Positions 30,918-41,872 of a stretch of 64,000 nt of DNA are shown here, in pieces. The position numbers and the translations under genes were made by a program. The stretch lies in the NCBI GenBank assembly GCA_947480335.1, contig CANKCB010000002.1, positions 205,861 through 269,860 on the forward strand, in the 5' to 3' direction. Origin of the DNA: Gammaproteobacteria bacterium (lineage in GTDB: Bacteria > Pseudomonadota > Gammaproteobacteria > Eutrophobiales > Eutrophobiaceae). Each line of letters starts with the position of its first letter. The first letter of the stretch is position 1. The notes under the pieces are model-generated. The model ran no database searches. It was not told where the DNA came from and saw only the letters and a program-made list of their open reading frames with translations.

Positions 30918-31997
30918 TTAGTTAAAGGTGGAAGCAATCACCCCGCCACCCAGGCATATTTGCTCCTGATAAAACACTACATATTGACCTGGTGTGATGG
31001 CTTTTTGCGGCATTTCAAACTGGACCAGGGCCGAATCGTTATCGATAGATTGTATGCTACAGACCTGATCCGCTTGACGGTATCGGGTCTTCGCCTTACA
31101 TAACAGCGGAATTTCAGGAGTTGTCCCGGCAATCCAGTGCAGGTTTTTGGTGATCAGACCCTTGCGATACAACAAAGGATGATCTTTACCCTGTACGACA
31201 TACAAAACGTTCGCTCCCATATTCTTATCAACCACATACCAGGGCGCTTCGTTGGTACCTTTGACACCCCCTATACCAAGACCCTGACGTTGGCCAATGG
31301 TATAAAAGCAGGTGCCATCGTGTTCACCGATGGTCTGGCCTTCAATCGTCATGATTGGGCCTTTTTTCACAGGCAGGTACTGACTGAGAAATTCACGGAA
31401 AGGTCGTTCACCGATAAAGCAAATCCCTGTGCTGTCTTTTTTATCATGCACAGGCAGTCCAGCCATGGCGGCCATCTGACGTACCGACGATTTATTCAAA
31501 GAACCGACTGGGAATAGCGATCGGGATAGTTGCTGTTGATTCAGACGACAAAGGAAGTAGGATTGATCCTTGTTCACGTCCAATCCTTTTAACAGTCTGA
31601 ACTGGTTCTGTGTTTGATCAATTCTGGCATAGTGTCCGGTAGCAATCTTGTCTGCACCCAGATTCAATGCCTGATCCATGAAGGCACGAAACTTGATTTC
31701 CTGGTTGCACAATATGTCCGGATTCGGCGTCAGTCCATTGCTGTAATCCTGCAAGAACAATCGGAATACAGATTCCCAATATTCTGTCGACAAATCGATG
31801 GTGTTCAGAGCTATTCCAAGCCTTTCACAGACCAGCATGGCATCTTCCACTTCGGCTTCCCAGCTACACTCTCCTTTTTCAGTCTGTTCGTTCCAGTTTT
31901 TCATGAACAGAGCCTGTACCTCATAACCTTGTTCACAGAGCAGGAGCGCGGTAACAGCAGAGTCGACACCTCCCGAAATACCAACGATCACTTTCAT
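30918..31997 (-). CDS. mnmA: tRNA-specific 2-thiouridylase MnmA
   Basis: Adds sulfur to U34 of tRNA-Lys, -Glu and -Gln, taking it from the TusE relay. The 359-residue product has the PP-loop ISGGVDSAV at residues 7-15 and the two catalytic cysteines C97 (DILCNQEIKF) and C193 (TGICFIGERPF). Its ATG directly abuts the nudJ stop, so the two form one unit. Confidence 0.97.
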   Translation of the reverse strand: MKVIVGISGGVDSAVTALLLCEQGYEVQALFMKNWNEQTEKGECSWEAEVEDAMLVCERLGIALNTIDLSTEYWESVFRLFLQDYSNGLTPNPDILCNQEIKFRAFMDQALNLGADKIATGHYARIDQTQNQFRLLKGLDVNKDQSYFLCRLNQQQLSRSLFPVGSLNKSSVRQMAAMAGLPVHDKKDSTGICFIGERPFREFLSQYLPVKKGPIMTIEGQTIGEHDGTCFYTIGQRQGLGIGGVKGTNEAPWYVVDKNMGANVLYVVQGKDHPLLYRKGLITKNLHWIAGTTPEIPLLCKAKTRYRQADQVCSIQSIDNDSALVQFEMPQKAITPGQYVVFYQEQICLGGGVIASTFN

Positions 31998-32462
31998 TTA
32001 CAGGTCGTGCTCGGGAAGTGGATTATTCAGTATTTCCAGTGGATAGGATTTCCCAGACAAATAATCGTACAGGCATTTCATCACCAGCGGACTACGCATC
32101 TTGTCCGCTTTTTGCTGCATTTGTTCGAGGCTGAACCAGACAGCACGGACTATTCCATTGTCCAGTTTACGCAATGCATCATGATTACTGACCAAGCCGT
32201 AAAAACAGAACCGCAAATACGTAAGTCCGGACCTCCTGTCCGGATTCAGATAAACCCCAACCAACGATGTGGGTTCGAATTGCCAGGCGGTTTCCTCGAG
32301 AACTTCTCGTTTGACTGCGGTAATCAGAGATTCACCCGACTCCAGATGACCGGCAGGTTGATTAAATACCAGAGTGCCATCGGCAGATTGTTCTTCTACC
32401 AGCAAATAGCGGTCGTCATGTTTGATGATCGCGGCGACTGTTACGTTAGGTTTCCACTGCAT
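31998..32462 (-). CDS. nudJ: NudJ-like Nudix hydrolase
   Basis: Phosphatase of the Nudix family, in E. coli acting on HMP-PP and nucleotides. The 154-residue product has NQPAGHLESGESL leading into the Nudix box REVLEET. The usual glycine after EET is alanine here. Placement immediately before mnmA is the same as E. coli nudJ (ymfB), which supports orthology. Confidence 0.88.
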   Translation of the reverse strand: MQWKPNVTVAAIIKHDDRYLLVEEQSADGTLVFNQPAGHLESGESLITAVKREVLEETAWQFEPTSLVGVYLNPDRRSGLTYLRFCFYGLVSNHDALRKLDNGIVRAVWFSLEQMQQKADKMRSPLVMKCLYDYLSGKSYPLEILNNPLPEHDL

Positions 32463-32499
32463 AAGACTTGACTGATTTCAGATTAATGAATTACCGGGT

Positions 32500-35400
32500 T
32501 TATCCACTGGATTTGCCGTCACTCTGGCGCTTTTCAATTTTTGGATCATTCCAGCTACCAGTGATGGAGTATTTGAATTTTAGAATATTATTAATACTGT
32601 TTTGCAGCGGTTCAAACAGGTTGCCAGCAATGTAAAGTACGGTACCAAGTCCTATGCCCATCGGGCCGAGAAAGCCGCTGGCAACAGCCAGGCTGTCTGA
32701 TATCTGGGGTGTTACTTCAGCTGTCTGGTCATAATCATGACTCGAGAGACCGGTGCGTCCGGTAATGGCGATATCTACAGAAGGCCCTTTTAACACCAGA
32801 TTATCAGTAAAGGCATCGCCGTTTTTGATGACAAAGTCACCTTCAATAAGGTCAAATGCCATGCCGTCACCAAAAATATCACTGAAGTCTAGCACCAGTC
32901 TGCGCGGCAGGGTTTGCAAGCTGAGTAACCCGAACAGTCTGCCAGCTGAAGGTTTAACTTCAAGTAACTGACCTTTACCTATTTTCAATGCCAGTGTGCC
33001 ATTGAGTTTGTCGAGGGAAAAGTCCATTGGACTGCCCATCCAGTTGGCATCAATAGCCAGAGTGGTTTCGCCTTTTTTAACAGCAGCGACATCATAACCG
33101 AATGTTTCCAGCATCTTGTTGAATTCGGTTGCATGTCCCTGAATGATAAAGTCAGAACTGTTTTCGATCGTATCGGAACCATTCCATTTGCCCGAGGCCT
33201 CAATGGTAAAGGACGGTTTGGTAAAGGACAGGGTGTCAATATATAAACCATAATCAGCCGCGCCAGCTACAAGTGTCAGCGCACCCAGATCCATGTCGGA
33301 ATAATGGAATGAATCAATTTTTGCTGTAATTGATCGCAAATCGGCCGGATTTGTTTTTTTCTCACCACTGTTACCGGAAGTGCGTCTTAGATAAAGGTTT
33401 TTCAGATTGATGACAATCGGCTGCTCCTTGTCAGAACCTGTTGGCACGGTTATGTCACCATTGATACTGTTGCCTGACAAGGTAAACAACCAGTTGCTGT
33501 TATCATTACGGGCAGCCACTGAGATATCTTCAAATGAATGCCCAAACAGATACAGATTATTAAAAGTCAGGTCCGTTTGTAGCGCAATGCGCTCCTGCTC
33601 GGAATCTGATTTGTTGAAATCCAGTAATTCCATCCACTCATCTACAGCCATCTGATCTATCCGGCCGGTCACCAATACACCCTCATGTTCAATCGAAGTT
33701 ATCTTGGTATTACCAAAATTAATATCAGCTCTGTCCAGGCCTGAACCAGGTTTCAGGTGGATGTCTGCAGACAGTATATTCCCATACTGTATGGACAATG
33801 GTTGTGCAGGATCATCCAGGTATTTGTTAATTTCAAGATGGGTGGTGGTATAGGCATTTTTTGCCAATGGTTGTGGCAGGTTGATGTTCATGCCATACAA
33901 ATCAGAACTAATTTGCAGCACCCGTTTCATGGCAGAGAGTTCTATATCCCGGGTATAAGTCAATTTGGCCATCCAGCCTGTTGAACCGGTTATTTTGTCA
34001 CCGAATAATTTCCGGACGAAGGTCAGCCCTGGAAAGTACTGGTTAATTTGCTCAATGATAAAGTTGTTATCACCTTTACCACTGATGGCCACCGTTACCG
34101 GGCTATCAGGGGCAGTTTTAGAACCACTGACAGACAACTGGACATCATTATTGTTGTAGCGTGCATTTATATTCTGGGCACTAAGCGAGTCTCGGGTAAA
34201 TTCGACATTACCATTGATATCCGTAAACTTCAGGTTTTCTATATCGGATGTCAAGGTGGTTCCTGAAAGCTTTAACTGTCCATTAACGCTCATTTGTTTG
34301 TCTGGATTATGCAATGATATTGACAGTTGTAATCCAAGATCGACCTTGCCAGCATCTGACAGGGTATTGACCAGACTGGCGAGCATTGAATCTGTGTTTA
34401 ACGGACTTCTGCGTACATATTTTTTTAAATCACTGGTGATGCCAATTATCTGACCATCAATATTCAGGTCCTTGAGATGAGGGCGCAGATCCGGGATTAC
34501 AGCTGTCGCTGTGGCAATTGCTGCATTAAAAATTGTTCCCTTATTAATTGTTATCGTCATCGTGCGCCCAGCAAAGGCCACCTGCCCATCAATCTTCTCT
34601 ATCGAAGGCCATTTGGGCGAATAATCCAGGCTAGCACCTGAAACATCCGCTACAAGTTCAAATACTCCAGTATGATCTTCAAATGGGAAGTTTTTCGCCT
34701 TACCCCTGAACAGGGTTTTGACAGAATGCAGTTCGCCATTACGCACTGAGCTTTTGAGCCAGTCACGTAACTTGAATGATGCTGTATAGGGAAAACTGTT
34801 GATGAAATTATCGACACTGGTTGGCGCAGTTTCTGCGACCAAATCAAAATAACAACATCCATTTGTAAGGCTTGCAGAACCTGTCAATTGCGTGACTACA
34901 GACTCGTTCGTAAGTTGCAAGTGATTTGTAAATAACTGGTAGCCATCATCAGATAAAGTCCAGTTCACATCACCATTAATTCCAAGTGCAACCACTTCCC
35001 TTGCTTCGGCAACAGAATATTCAATGGTTGAATTGTTATTTCTAAAGGAAACTTTCCCAGCTTTCGATGAACCGCGTATTCTGGCCGCCAAGCCTGAAAT
35101 AACAGGCATGGATGATGTCGCTGGCATCAACAAATCACCAAGTGTTACATCAAAATGCAGTTTTTCATCAGGGGTGGCATTTGGAGCAAACTCAAGACGT
35201 CCGTCACTCAGGATTACATCGAACGGATGTCTGGTAATTAATTCAAGTGTATTTGCAGGTAAAAGCGAGAGCGAGTCCAGTAATGGATAGACATCTCCAG
35301 CTTTTAGATAATTGAAGTTGATTGTAAATCGAGGACTGGAAGGTTCCACAAGCAGATCAATTTCACTCGGTAACCAGCTGCCATTTTGTGTAATGAACTG

Positions 35401-36363
35401 GTCGATACCAAAGTTAAGTAGCCAGCTTTGGTCAACATATTTGGTGCCCTTGAAACGTGTGAGCAGTTTTTGTACATCTAGATGACTGCCGTTGTGGCCC
35501 TTGAGTGAAAAATCATTATATTCGAGCTGGCCTTCCGTACTAACTAGTGCAGCATTTTCCCAGACACTCCACATCTTGATATTGGCATTGCCACCATTCA
35601 TGTTGATACCCGTGGTCGAATAGTGGCTGTACCAGGAATCAGCATGAACATTGCTACCTTGAAGATATAATTTGGCAGACCAGTCCGAAGTAAGCAGGTT
35701 GCCTGTCGCATCAAGGGCGAAGCTCAATTGATCGCCATAGCTGGCTGGCAAGGTGGAGGATCCTTCCAGTTGTAATCTACGACCATCAGACCGTAATACC
35801 AGATTCACCGCTGTCAGCGTTACCGGCTCCTGCCCCAGTTTTTCATCTACCCACTCGATCCTGGCATTCTGTAGTTCAATTAATCGTTGTCCGAATAACC
35901 ATTCTGCCAATTCATCGTTGGATCTGGATTGTTGTTTCACATCAGAAGTGGAGATGCCTACAACAGCTATCGAGCCATCGATATGCCGAATGAGTGATAT
36001 ATCAAACCCGGACAGTATGAGCTTCTCAGGTACGATCTGACGTTGCATCAGGGTTGAAATTAGATTAATACCCACCTGAGCAGAGTCGAAATTGATTATC
36101 GGGCGGGTGCCGTCCTTGTTAAGCAGATCAATGTTGTTCAGATAAAGGTACGGTGTCCATCCATGCCAGTCAGCTTCCAGGGTACGTATTGCAACAGGAA
36201 AGTCCATGTAGTTACTGACCCAGGCCTCGATTTCGCTTCTATACATGCCAATATCTGGCAAGAATACCCGAAACAAGGTTGCGGTTACTGCAGCAAATAA
36301 CACGCAAAGGCCTATCGCATAAACAGCAATTTGATAGAGACCTTTGAGTATGCGGGACGACAA
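32500..36363 (-). CDS. yhdP: YhdP-like AsmA-family envelope protein
   Basis: A 1287-residue protein with one N-terminal membrane helix (about residues 10-30) and a very long beta-rich periplasmic part ending in a domain with GLSSHDYDQTAEVTPQIS. This is the YhdP/TamB/AsmA class, which bridges the periplasm and transports phospholipid to the outer membrane. It is 12 bases downstream of rng in the same direction, the gammaproteobacterial order. The tail SITGSWNDPKIEK is typical of the family. Confidence 0.93.
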   Translation of the reverse strand: MSSRILKGLYQIAVYAIGLCVLFAAVTATLFRVFLPDIGMYRSEIEAWVSNYMDFPVAIRTLEADWHGWTPYLYLNNIDLLNKDGTRPIINFDSAQVGINLISTLMQRQIVPEKLILSGFDISLIRHIDGSIAVVGISTSDVKQQSRSNDELAEWLFGQRLIELQNARIEWVDEKLGQEPVTLTAVNLVLRSDGRRLQLEGSSTLPASYGDQLSFALDATGNLLTSDWSAKLYLQGSNVHADSWYSHYSTTGINMNGGNANIKMWSVWENAALVSTEGQLEYNDFSLKGHNGSHLDVQKLLTRFKGTKYVDQSWLLNFGIDQFITQNGSWLPSEIDLLVEPSSPRFTINFNYLKAGDVYPLLDSLSLLPANTLELITRHPFDVILSDGRLEFAPNATPDEKLHFDVTLGDLLMPATSSMPVISGLAARIRGSSKAGKVSFRNNNSTIEYSVAEAREVVALGINGDVNWTLSDDGYQLFTNHLQLTNESVVTQLTGSASLTNGCCYFDLVAETAPTSVDNFINSFPYTASFKLRDWLKSSVRNGELHSVKTLFRGKAKNFPFEDHTGVFELVADVSGASLDYSPKWPSIEKIDGQVAFAGRTMTITINKGTIFNAAIATATAVIPDLRPHLKDLNIDGQIIGITSDLKKYVRRSPLNTDSMLASLVNTLSDAGKVDLGLQLSISLHNPDKQMSVNGQLKLSGTTLTSDIENLKFTDINGNVEFTRDSLSAQNINARYNNNDVQLSVSGSKTAPDSPVTVAISGKGDNNFIIEQINQYFPGLTFVRKLFGDKITGSTGWMAKLTYTRDIELSAMKRVLQISSDLYGMNINLPQPLAKNAYTTTHLEINKYLDDPAQPLSIQYGNILSADIHLKPGSGLDRADINFGNTKITSIEHEGVLVTGRIDQMAVDEWMELLDFNKSDSEQERIALQTDLTFNNLYLFGHSFEDISVAARNDNSNWLFTLSGNSINGDITVPTGSDKEQPIVINLKNLYLRRTSGNSGEKKTNPADLRSITAKIDSFHYSDMDLGALTLVAGAADYGLYIDTLSFTKPSFTIEASGKWNGSDTIENSSDFIIQGHATEFNKMLETFGYDVAAVKKGETTLAIDANWMGSPMDFSLDKLNGTLALKIGKGQLLEVKPSAGRLFGLLSLQTLPRRLVLDFSDIFGDGMAFDLIEGDFVIKNGDAFTDNLVLKGPSVDIAITGRTGLSSHDYDQTAEVTPQISDSLAVASGFLGPMGIGLGTVLYIAGNLFEPLQNSINNILKFKYSITGSWNDPKIEKRQSDGKSSG

Positions 36364-36375
36364 TTTAATCAGTCG

Positions 36376-37926
36376 TTAGTAGGGAACAATGTCGTATTGT
36401 TCCTGGGAATACTCAGGTTCGATCTGCAGGGTAATTGGTTTACCTATAAATTCTTCAAGTTCTGCCACATTGGCCGACTCATCATCCATTAGCATGGTAA
36501 TTACCTTTTCAGAGGCCACGACGAGCAATTTTTGTGCGTCAAACTGTTTTACTTCACGCAGTATTTCCCTGAATATTTCATAACAGACTGTTTCTGTCGT
36601 CTTGATTTTACCTCTGCCACTACAGGCCGGACATGGCTCGCACAGTATGTGTTCAAGGCTTTCCCGGGTTCGCTTTCTGGTCAATTGCACCAGTCCAAGT
36701 GAAGTTAATTCACTGATGGTATATTTTGAACGGTCATGTTCCAGGTGTTTTTCCAGCGCCCTGAGAACCTGCCTTCGGTGATCGGCAGATTTCATATCGA
36801 TAAAATCCACGATGATTATACCGCCAAGATTTCGTAATCTTAGTTGTCTGGCGATGATTTGTGTCGCTTCAAGGTTGGTTTTATAGATGGTTTCTTCGTG
36901 ATTACGATGGCCTACAAATGCACCGGTGTTCACATCAACTGTAGTCATCGCTTCCGTTTGATCTATGACAATATGCCCGCCGGATTTGAGTGGGGCCTTG
37001 CGATTTAATGAGCGTTGTATCTCATCTTCTATTGAATACATGTCCATAATCGGACGTTCGCCATTGTATTGTTCTATTCGTCCTGTACATTCGGGAATGA
37101 ACTGGCGGCTGAACTGTATGGCCCGCTCACAGGTTTCCCTTGAATCAATCCTGATTTTTTCAATACCAGTATGCGCCAGATCTCTTAGTGTTCTTATTGC
37201 CAATGGCAAGTCTTCATAGATCAAATCTGGTGCGGAAGCTTGTCGGGCCAACAGACTGGTTGAGTCCCAAAGTTTGTACAGGTATTCAATGTCCTGATAA
37301 ATTTCTGTGTCGGCAATTCCCTCTGCAGCGGTGCGGATGATAAAACCACCTTTTTTCAGTACCTGTGACTGGTGTACAGCGGTATGCATGATCACGTTCG
37401 AGGTATCGGAACCTGCGGCAAGCTTTTGTTCACCTTGATGATACTGCAGGATGATGTTTTGTAGGCGTTCACGTTCAGCCAGATCATCAATGCGTTGTGA
37501 AACCGCTATGACCGGCTGGTCAGGAATGTACACCAGATAACGTGAGGGCAGTGAAATCCTCGTCGTTAATCGTGCTCCTTTACTGCCCAACGGATCCTTG
37601 ACTACCTGAACCAGAATATGTTGACCTTCTCGTAACAGAGAAGTGATAGCCGGGTCCTGTATCGGACTGATCATCTGATTGCCTTCAACTTCATTAAATG
37701 CTTCAACAATATCCGAAACATAAAGAAAACCGGCCCGATCCAGTCCGATATCAATAAAAGCCGATTGCATACCGGGTAATACCCGGGATACCTTGCCCTT
37801 GAATATATTTCCTACCAGACCACGTTTGTTGGTTCTTTCTATGTGAACTTCCTGCAGCAAACCATTTTCAACTATGGCGACACGGGTTTCCTGCGGGCTG
37901 ACATTTATTAGAATCTCTTCGCTCAT
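36376..37926 (-). CDS. rng: Ribonuclease G
   Basis: Endoribonuclease for 16S rRNA 5'-end maturation and mRNA decay. The 516 residues include an N-terminal S1 domain (GNIFKGKVSRVLPGMQSAF), the RNase E/G core with IIVDFIDM carrying the catalytic Asp, and the zinc-link CPACSGRG. There is no long RNase E scaffold tail, so it is RNase G. It leads the rng-yhdP unit. Confidence 0.96.
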   Translation of the reverse strand: MSEEILINVSPQETRVAIVENGLLQEVHIERTNKRGLVGNIFKGKVSRVLPGMQSAFIDIGLDRAGFLYVSDIVEAFNEVEGNQMISPIQDPAITSLLREGQHILVQVVKDPLGSKGARLTTRISLPSRYLVYIPDQPVIAVSQRIDDLAERERLQNIILQYHQGEQKLAAGSDTSNVIMHTAVHQSQVLKKGGFIIRTAAEGIADTEIYQDIEYLYKLWDSTSLLARQASAPDLIYEDLPLAIRTLRDLAHTGIEKIRIDSRETCERAIQFSRQFIPECTGRIEQYNGERPIMDMYSIEDEIQRSLNRKAPLKSGGHIVIDQTEAMTTVDVNTGAFVGHRNHEETIYKTNLEATQIIARQLRLRNLGGIIIVDFIDMKSADHRRQVLRALEKHLEHDRSKYTISELTSLGLVQLTRKRTRESLEHILCEPCPACSGRGKIKTTETVCYEIFREILREVKQFDAQKLLVVASEKVITMLMDDESANVAELEEFIGKPITLQIEPEYSQEQYDIVPY

Positions 37927-38243
37927 TCGCTTATTTCTTTAAGTTTAATATGAGTAATATCATTTAACCCCAAAATATCTAAGGATTTTCAGGCTAAATA
38001 TATCATCATGTAAAAACGATGGTAAGCCTGTTTTATACCCCATTGGACAAGCTCCAGACAGTAAAATTTGGCCTGCCCGAAACAATCAGGATTGAAATGA
38101 TTATGTCGTGTAACGAAGTAGAAGGACGTGAGGCTGACACTACTAATTTGTCAGTGAACTGACCTACAACTCTGTTGTGAGTTTTAATACATTAATAAAT
38201 ATATATAAAACAATACTATACAGATAGTATCTAATGAATAATA
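37927..38243. other. AT-rich intergenic region, no gene seen
   Basis: About 317 bases between rng and mlaA, both on the minus strand. It must hold the rng promoter and the 3' end of the mlaA transcript. The half near mlaA (38190-38240) is very AT-rich. A 7-bp inverted repeat, ATACTAT at 38213-38219 and ATAGTAT at 38224-38230, is a weak hairpin and may be an mlaA terminator. No credible ORF or RNA gene. Confidence 0.4.
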
Positions 38244-38999
38244 TTATAAATTTCCATCCCCAAATATGTCATCATTTGAGTCTGTCGGGGGTGATCCATC
38301 AAAAATCAGATAATTTCTGCGTTGTAGGTAGGAATCCCTGACAAAAGAATAGGGATCCAGCGCCGCATCATCCACCACGTGGGTGGCATCAAGTAAATTG
38401 GCGCGCAAATTGATGACATACAGTGCTGTTGCCGGTAAAGAAACGGCTGTAGCCAGATAGTTAACAGGATCCAGTAACCACCTTGTCACAAGATCAGGGG
38501 CGTCACGTATGGTATTGGGACCAAAAATTGGAACTGTTAAATAGGCACCTTGACCACTCCCCCATACAGCAAAGGTTTGTCCCAAATCTTCTTCATGTGC
38601 TACCAACCCCATTGGGGTAGCAACATCAAACAGACCCGCCACACCCAGGGTTGAATTAAACAGAAAACGGAAGATATCGGATAAACTTTGATCCAGTTTC
38701 CCTTGCAAGGAGGAATTGACTATGACATTCAGATAACCCAGATTATCGAAGAAATTTGTAATCCCGGTTTGCATCATATCCGGAGTCAGTGCGGCATAAC
38801 CTTTGGCCAGTGGCTTGACCAAAATCCGATCCAGTCCATCATTAAATGCATATACTTTTCGGTTAGCTGGCTCCAGTGGATCCACATTGGCACTCTTGAT
38901 ACCGGATTCAAGTGTGGTCTGACTTGCACAGGCAGATAGTGTCAGAAAAATGCCTGTGATAATCATGGTTTTAACTGTTTTATACATTCTGGAAGTCAT
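38244..38999 (-). CDS. mlaA: MlaA/VacJ outer-membrane lipoprotein
   Basis: Lipoprotein of the Mla system that keeps outer-membrane lipid asymmetry by extracting misplaced phospholipid. The signal peptide ends in the lipobox LSAC. The family core DPLEPANRKVYAFNDGLD, FRFLFNSTLGVAGLFDVA and PIFGPNTIRDAPD follows. I start at the ATG at 38999 because AGGA precedes it by three bases. An in-frame ATG at 39017 adds six residues and one at 38987 gives the most compact signal peptide. Other mla genes are not in the window. Confidence 0.92.
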   Translation of the reverse strand: MTSRMYKTVKTMIITGIFLTLSACASQTTLESGIKSANVDPLEPANRKVYAFNDGLDRILVKPLAKGYAALTPDMMQTGITNFFDNLGYLNVIVNSSLQGKLDQSLSDIFRFLFNSTLGVAGLFDVATPMGLVAHEEDLGQTFAVWGSGQGAYLTVPIFGPNTIRDAPDLVTRWLLDPVNYLATAVSLPATALYVINLRANLLDATHVVDDAALDPYSFVRDSYLQRRNYLIFDGSPPTDSNDDIFGDGNL

Positions 39000-39017
39000 A
39001 ATTCCTGTTTCTGTCAT

Positions 39018-39327
39018 GAGTATTTTTCTTTAATAGTTCAGAATCGGGTAAATGATACCAGTTTTCAATGATAACTCTATAGCTGGTAGTTACATGAATG
39101 CTGACAGCTTCTGTAGGCAAGCGCTGATCCAAAGGTAGTCGTCTGACTGAGATACTTGCAGACTTGCTTGTTATGATGCACCGGATGTGAGACGCCATTG
39201 GATAATTAGGATAAAATACCGGGTAATTCCATGATAAATCAGTATGATTTCGTTCACATTACCAGTTGACCAGCATGCTAAGCCGACATAAAGACGTAAC
39301 CGGACCCAATACAGTGCAGATGAACCT
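39018..39327. promoter_or_regulatory. Divergent region between mlaA and dxs
   Basis: About 310 bases that must contain both divergent promoters. I looked for -35/-10 pairs and found only weak candidates (for example TATGAT near 39172 without a good -35). No ORF, tRNA or hairpin with a T-run is visible. Confidence 0.3.
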
Positions 39328-41253
39328 ATGACTAGCGAAATGCATACACCTATCCTCGACAAGATTAATGATCCAGAGGATCTACGCAAATTACCGGAAT
39401 CCGCACTCGAACCGCTGGCTAAAGAACTCAGGGAATTTCTGCTGCACTGGGCCAGTCGCAACAGCGGGCATTTTGCTGCCAGTCTGGGAACAGTGGAACT
39501 GACGATTGCCTTACATTATATCTACAATACTCCGGATGACCGACTGGTTTGGGATGTCGGGCATCAGGCCTATGTGCACAAGGTTCTTACTGGTCGGCGG
39601 GATCAGTTGCAAACCATACGCAAGTGGCATGGACTGGCTCCTTTCCCCAAACGCGATGAGAGTATCTATGATACGTTTGGGGTTGGTCATTCCAGCACCT
39701 CGATCTCTGCGGCGTTAGGTATGGCGATTGCGAGCGAGCAAACTGGCCATCCCCGCAAGGTGGTAGCCATTATTGGAGATGGCGGCATCACGGCCGGACT
39801 GGCTTTCGAAGCCCTGAATCATGCGGGCGATCTCGGTAACAATCTGCTGGTCATACTCAACGATAATAATATGTCGATATCACCAAATGTGGGTGCATTG
39901 TCGAATCGGGTGGCGCAGATCCTCTCCGGCAAACTTTATACCTTTGTCAGAGAAAAAGGTAAGAAAGCTCTGGCCAATATGCCGCCTGTCTGGGAAATTG
40001 CTAAAAGGGCAGAGGAACATATCAAGGGTTTAATTGTTCCTGGCACCCTGTTTGAAGAACTCGGATTCAATTATATCGGCCCTATTGATGGACATCATCT
40101 GCCCACGCTGATCGAAACCATCAGAAATATCCATAATCTGGACGGTCCGCAGTTTCTGCATGTAATTACCAAGAAGGGGAAAGGCTATGCACCGGCAGAG
40201 GCGGATCCGGTCAAATACCATGCTGTTTCAAGACCCTTTGACCCGAGAACAGGCATGCTGGCCGCCACTAAATCAGGTAAACAAACCTATAGCAATGTCT
40301 TTAGCCAATGGGTATGTGACATGGCCAGACAGGACAAACGGCTGGTAGCCATTACGCCGGCCATGCGGGAAGGATCTGATCTGAATCGTTTTGAACAGGA
40401 ATTTCCCGAGCGTTATTTTGATGTAGCAATTGCTGAACAACATAGCGTGACCGTTGCTGCCGGAATGGCATGTGAAGGCCTAAAGCCTGTTGTGGCAATT
40501 TATTCTACGTTTTTACAACGCGCCTATGATCAGTTGATACATGATGTGGTATTGCAAAAGTTGCCAGTATTATTTGCCATCGACCGCGCCGGGTTGGTCG
40601 GATCAGATGGGCCTACGCATAATGGCAGTTATGATTTGAGTTTCATGCGATGTTTGCCTGATCTGGTCATCATGGCTCCCTCGGATGAAAATGAATGTCG
40701 TCAAATGTTGTATACAGGTTATATGCTGGATCAACCAGCCGCTGTTCGCTATCCGCGTGGCAGTGGGCCAGGTGTACCCATTGAAAAGAACATGCAGATA
40801 TTACCGTTAGGCAAAGCCGTAATTCGCAGAAATGGTAAACGAATTGCCATACTGGCTTTTGGCAGTATGTTGCAAATAGCAATGGAAGCCGGTGAGCATC
40901 TGGATGCAACGGTTGTAAATATGCGATTTGTAAAACCAATGGATAGCGATATGGTGCTCAGGATGGCAGCTGAGCATGAACTGCTGGTTACTGTGGAAGA
41001 AAATGTTGTACAAGGTGGTGCTGGAAGTGCGATTAATGAAATCGTTTCTGAATATGGTGTGTTAACCCGGGTAGTCAATTACGGTTTGCCTGATAGAATA
41101 ATTCCACATGGGTCACGTGATGACATGCTCAGGGATGCCGGGTTGTCAAAACAGGGGATATTATCTTTTATTGAATCAAAGCTGGCTGTGTCTGTCTACG
41201 CACACCAGCTCGCTGAAGACGGCCTGACAGCAGGCGAATTTCAGGTTCAGTAA
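39328..41253 (+). CDS. dxs: 1-deoxy-D-xylulose-5-phosphate synthase
   Basis: Thiamine-diphosphate enzyme condensing pyruvate and glyceraldehyde-3-phosphate, the first step of the MEP isoprenoid route, which also feeds thiamine and pyridoxal. The 641 residues include [17 protein letters not shown], the TPP site [20 protein letters not shown] with [15 protein letters not shown], and [15 protein letters not shown]. It appears as a single-gene unit and is the last clear core gene before the accessory region. Confidence 0.97.
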   Translation: MTSEMHTPILDKINDPEDLRKLPESALEPLAKELREFLLHWASRNSGHFAASLGTVELTIALHYIYNTPDDRLVWDVGHQAYVHKVLTGRRDQLQTIRKWHGLAPFPKRDESIYDTFGVGHSSTSISAALGMAIASEQTGHPRKVVAIIGDGGITAGLAFEALNHAGDLGNNLLVILNDNNMSISPNVGALSNRVAQILSGKLYTFVREKGKKALANMPPVWEIAKRAEEHIKGLIVPGTLFEELGFNYIGPIDGHHLPTLIETIRNIHNLDGPQFLHVITKKGKGYAPAEADPVKYHAVSRPFDPRTGMLAATKSGKQTYSNVFSQWVCDMARQDKRLVAITPAMREGSDLNRFEQEFPERYFDVAIAEQHSVTVAAGMACEGLKPVVAIYSTFLQRAYDQLIHDVVLQKLPVLFAIDRAGLVGSDGPTHNGSYDLSFMRCLPDLVIMAPSDENECRQMLYTGYMLDQPAAVRYPRGSGPGVPIEKNMQILPLGKAVIRRNGKRIAILAFGSMLQIAMEAGEHLDATVVNMRFVKPMDSDMVLRMAAEHELLVTVEENVVQGGAGSAINEIVSEYGVLTRVVNYGLPDRIIPHGSRDDMLRDAGLSKQGILSFIESKLAVSVYAHQLAEDGLTAGEFQVQ

Positions 41254-41371
41254 AACCAATGAATTTTTCCTGTCGAACTTAGCGTAAAGTCTCAGAATGA
41301 GATTGTTAATCTAAGTTATACTTTTTCGCATGATTGCATAGTCACTACATACGGTTATTCATTAAAACACT

Positions 41372-41831
41372 ATGTCAGTAATGCCATTATCACCTAAAAA
41401 ACTGGGTAAATACGAAATCCGCAAACAAATTGGTCGCGGTAGTATGGGTGTGGTTTATCAAGGGTATGACCCTTTTATGGATAAACAGGTGGCCGTCAAG
41501 GTGGCAATGTCTGATGCGCTCAAGGATAAAGAATCAGGTCAGCGCTATCGCAAGATGTTTTTTAATGAAGCACATACCGCTGGCATGCTCAAGCATCCGA
41601 ATATTATGGGAATTCTCGATGCCGGTGTTGATGATGAAGAATGCTATATCGTCGATTTTAGTATTGTTCATGTAATAACAGCAGATACCACTCGTACCAT
41701 GCCCTCTGGATTTATGGGTTCTCCTAGATACATGTCACCAGAAGAGGTACAGGAAGATGCTATATCTCAACCAGACAGATTTGTTTTCACTGGGTATTGT
41801 CATGTATGAATTACTGACGGGTAAGCTCTAA
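41372..41831 (+). pseudogene. Decayed Ser/Thr protein kinase
   Basis: Starts like a normal Hanks-type kinase: glycine loop IGRGSMGVVYQGYD and VAVKVAM with the ATP lysine. After EECYIV the sequence jumps directly to DFSIVHVI and then GFMGSPRYMSPEEVQ, so the catalytic HRD loop is missing and DFG has become DFS. After EEVQEDAIS the frame breaks. The continuation DLFSLGIVMYELLTGK is encoded in a different frame at 41778-41825, ending in a stop at 41829-41831. An internal deletion, a frameshift and loss of the C-terminal lobe make it a pseudogene. Confidence 0.88.
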
Positions 41832-41872
41832 TAAATATTAATATTTCCGTTATTGTCTATCTATAATGTATG

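Noticed and set aside
31137..32471. Plus-strand ORFs opposite mnmA and nudJ (126 and 285 residues)
   Set aside because: They are antisense open frames over two clearly identified genes.
39018..39327. Specific -35/-10 promoter for dxs
   Set aside because: No pair with acceptable sequence and 16-18 base spacing was found.
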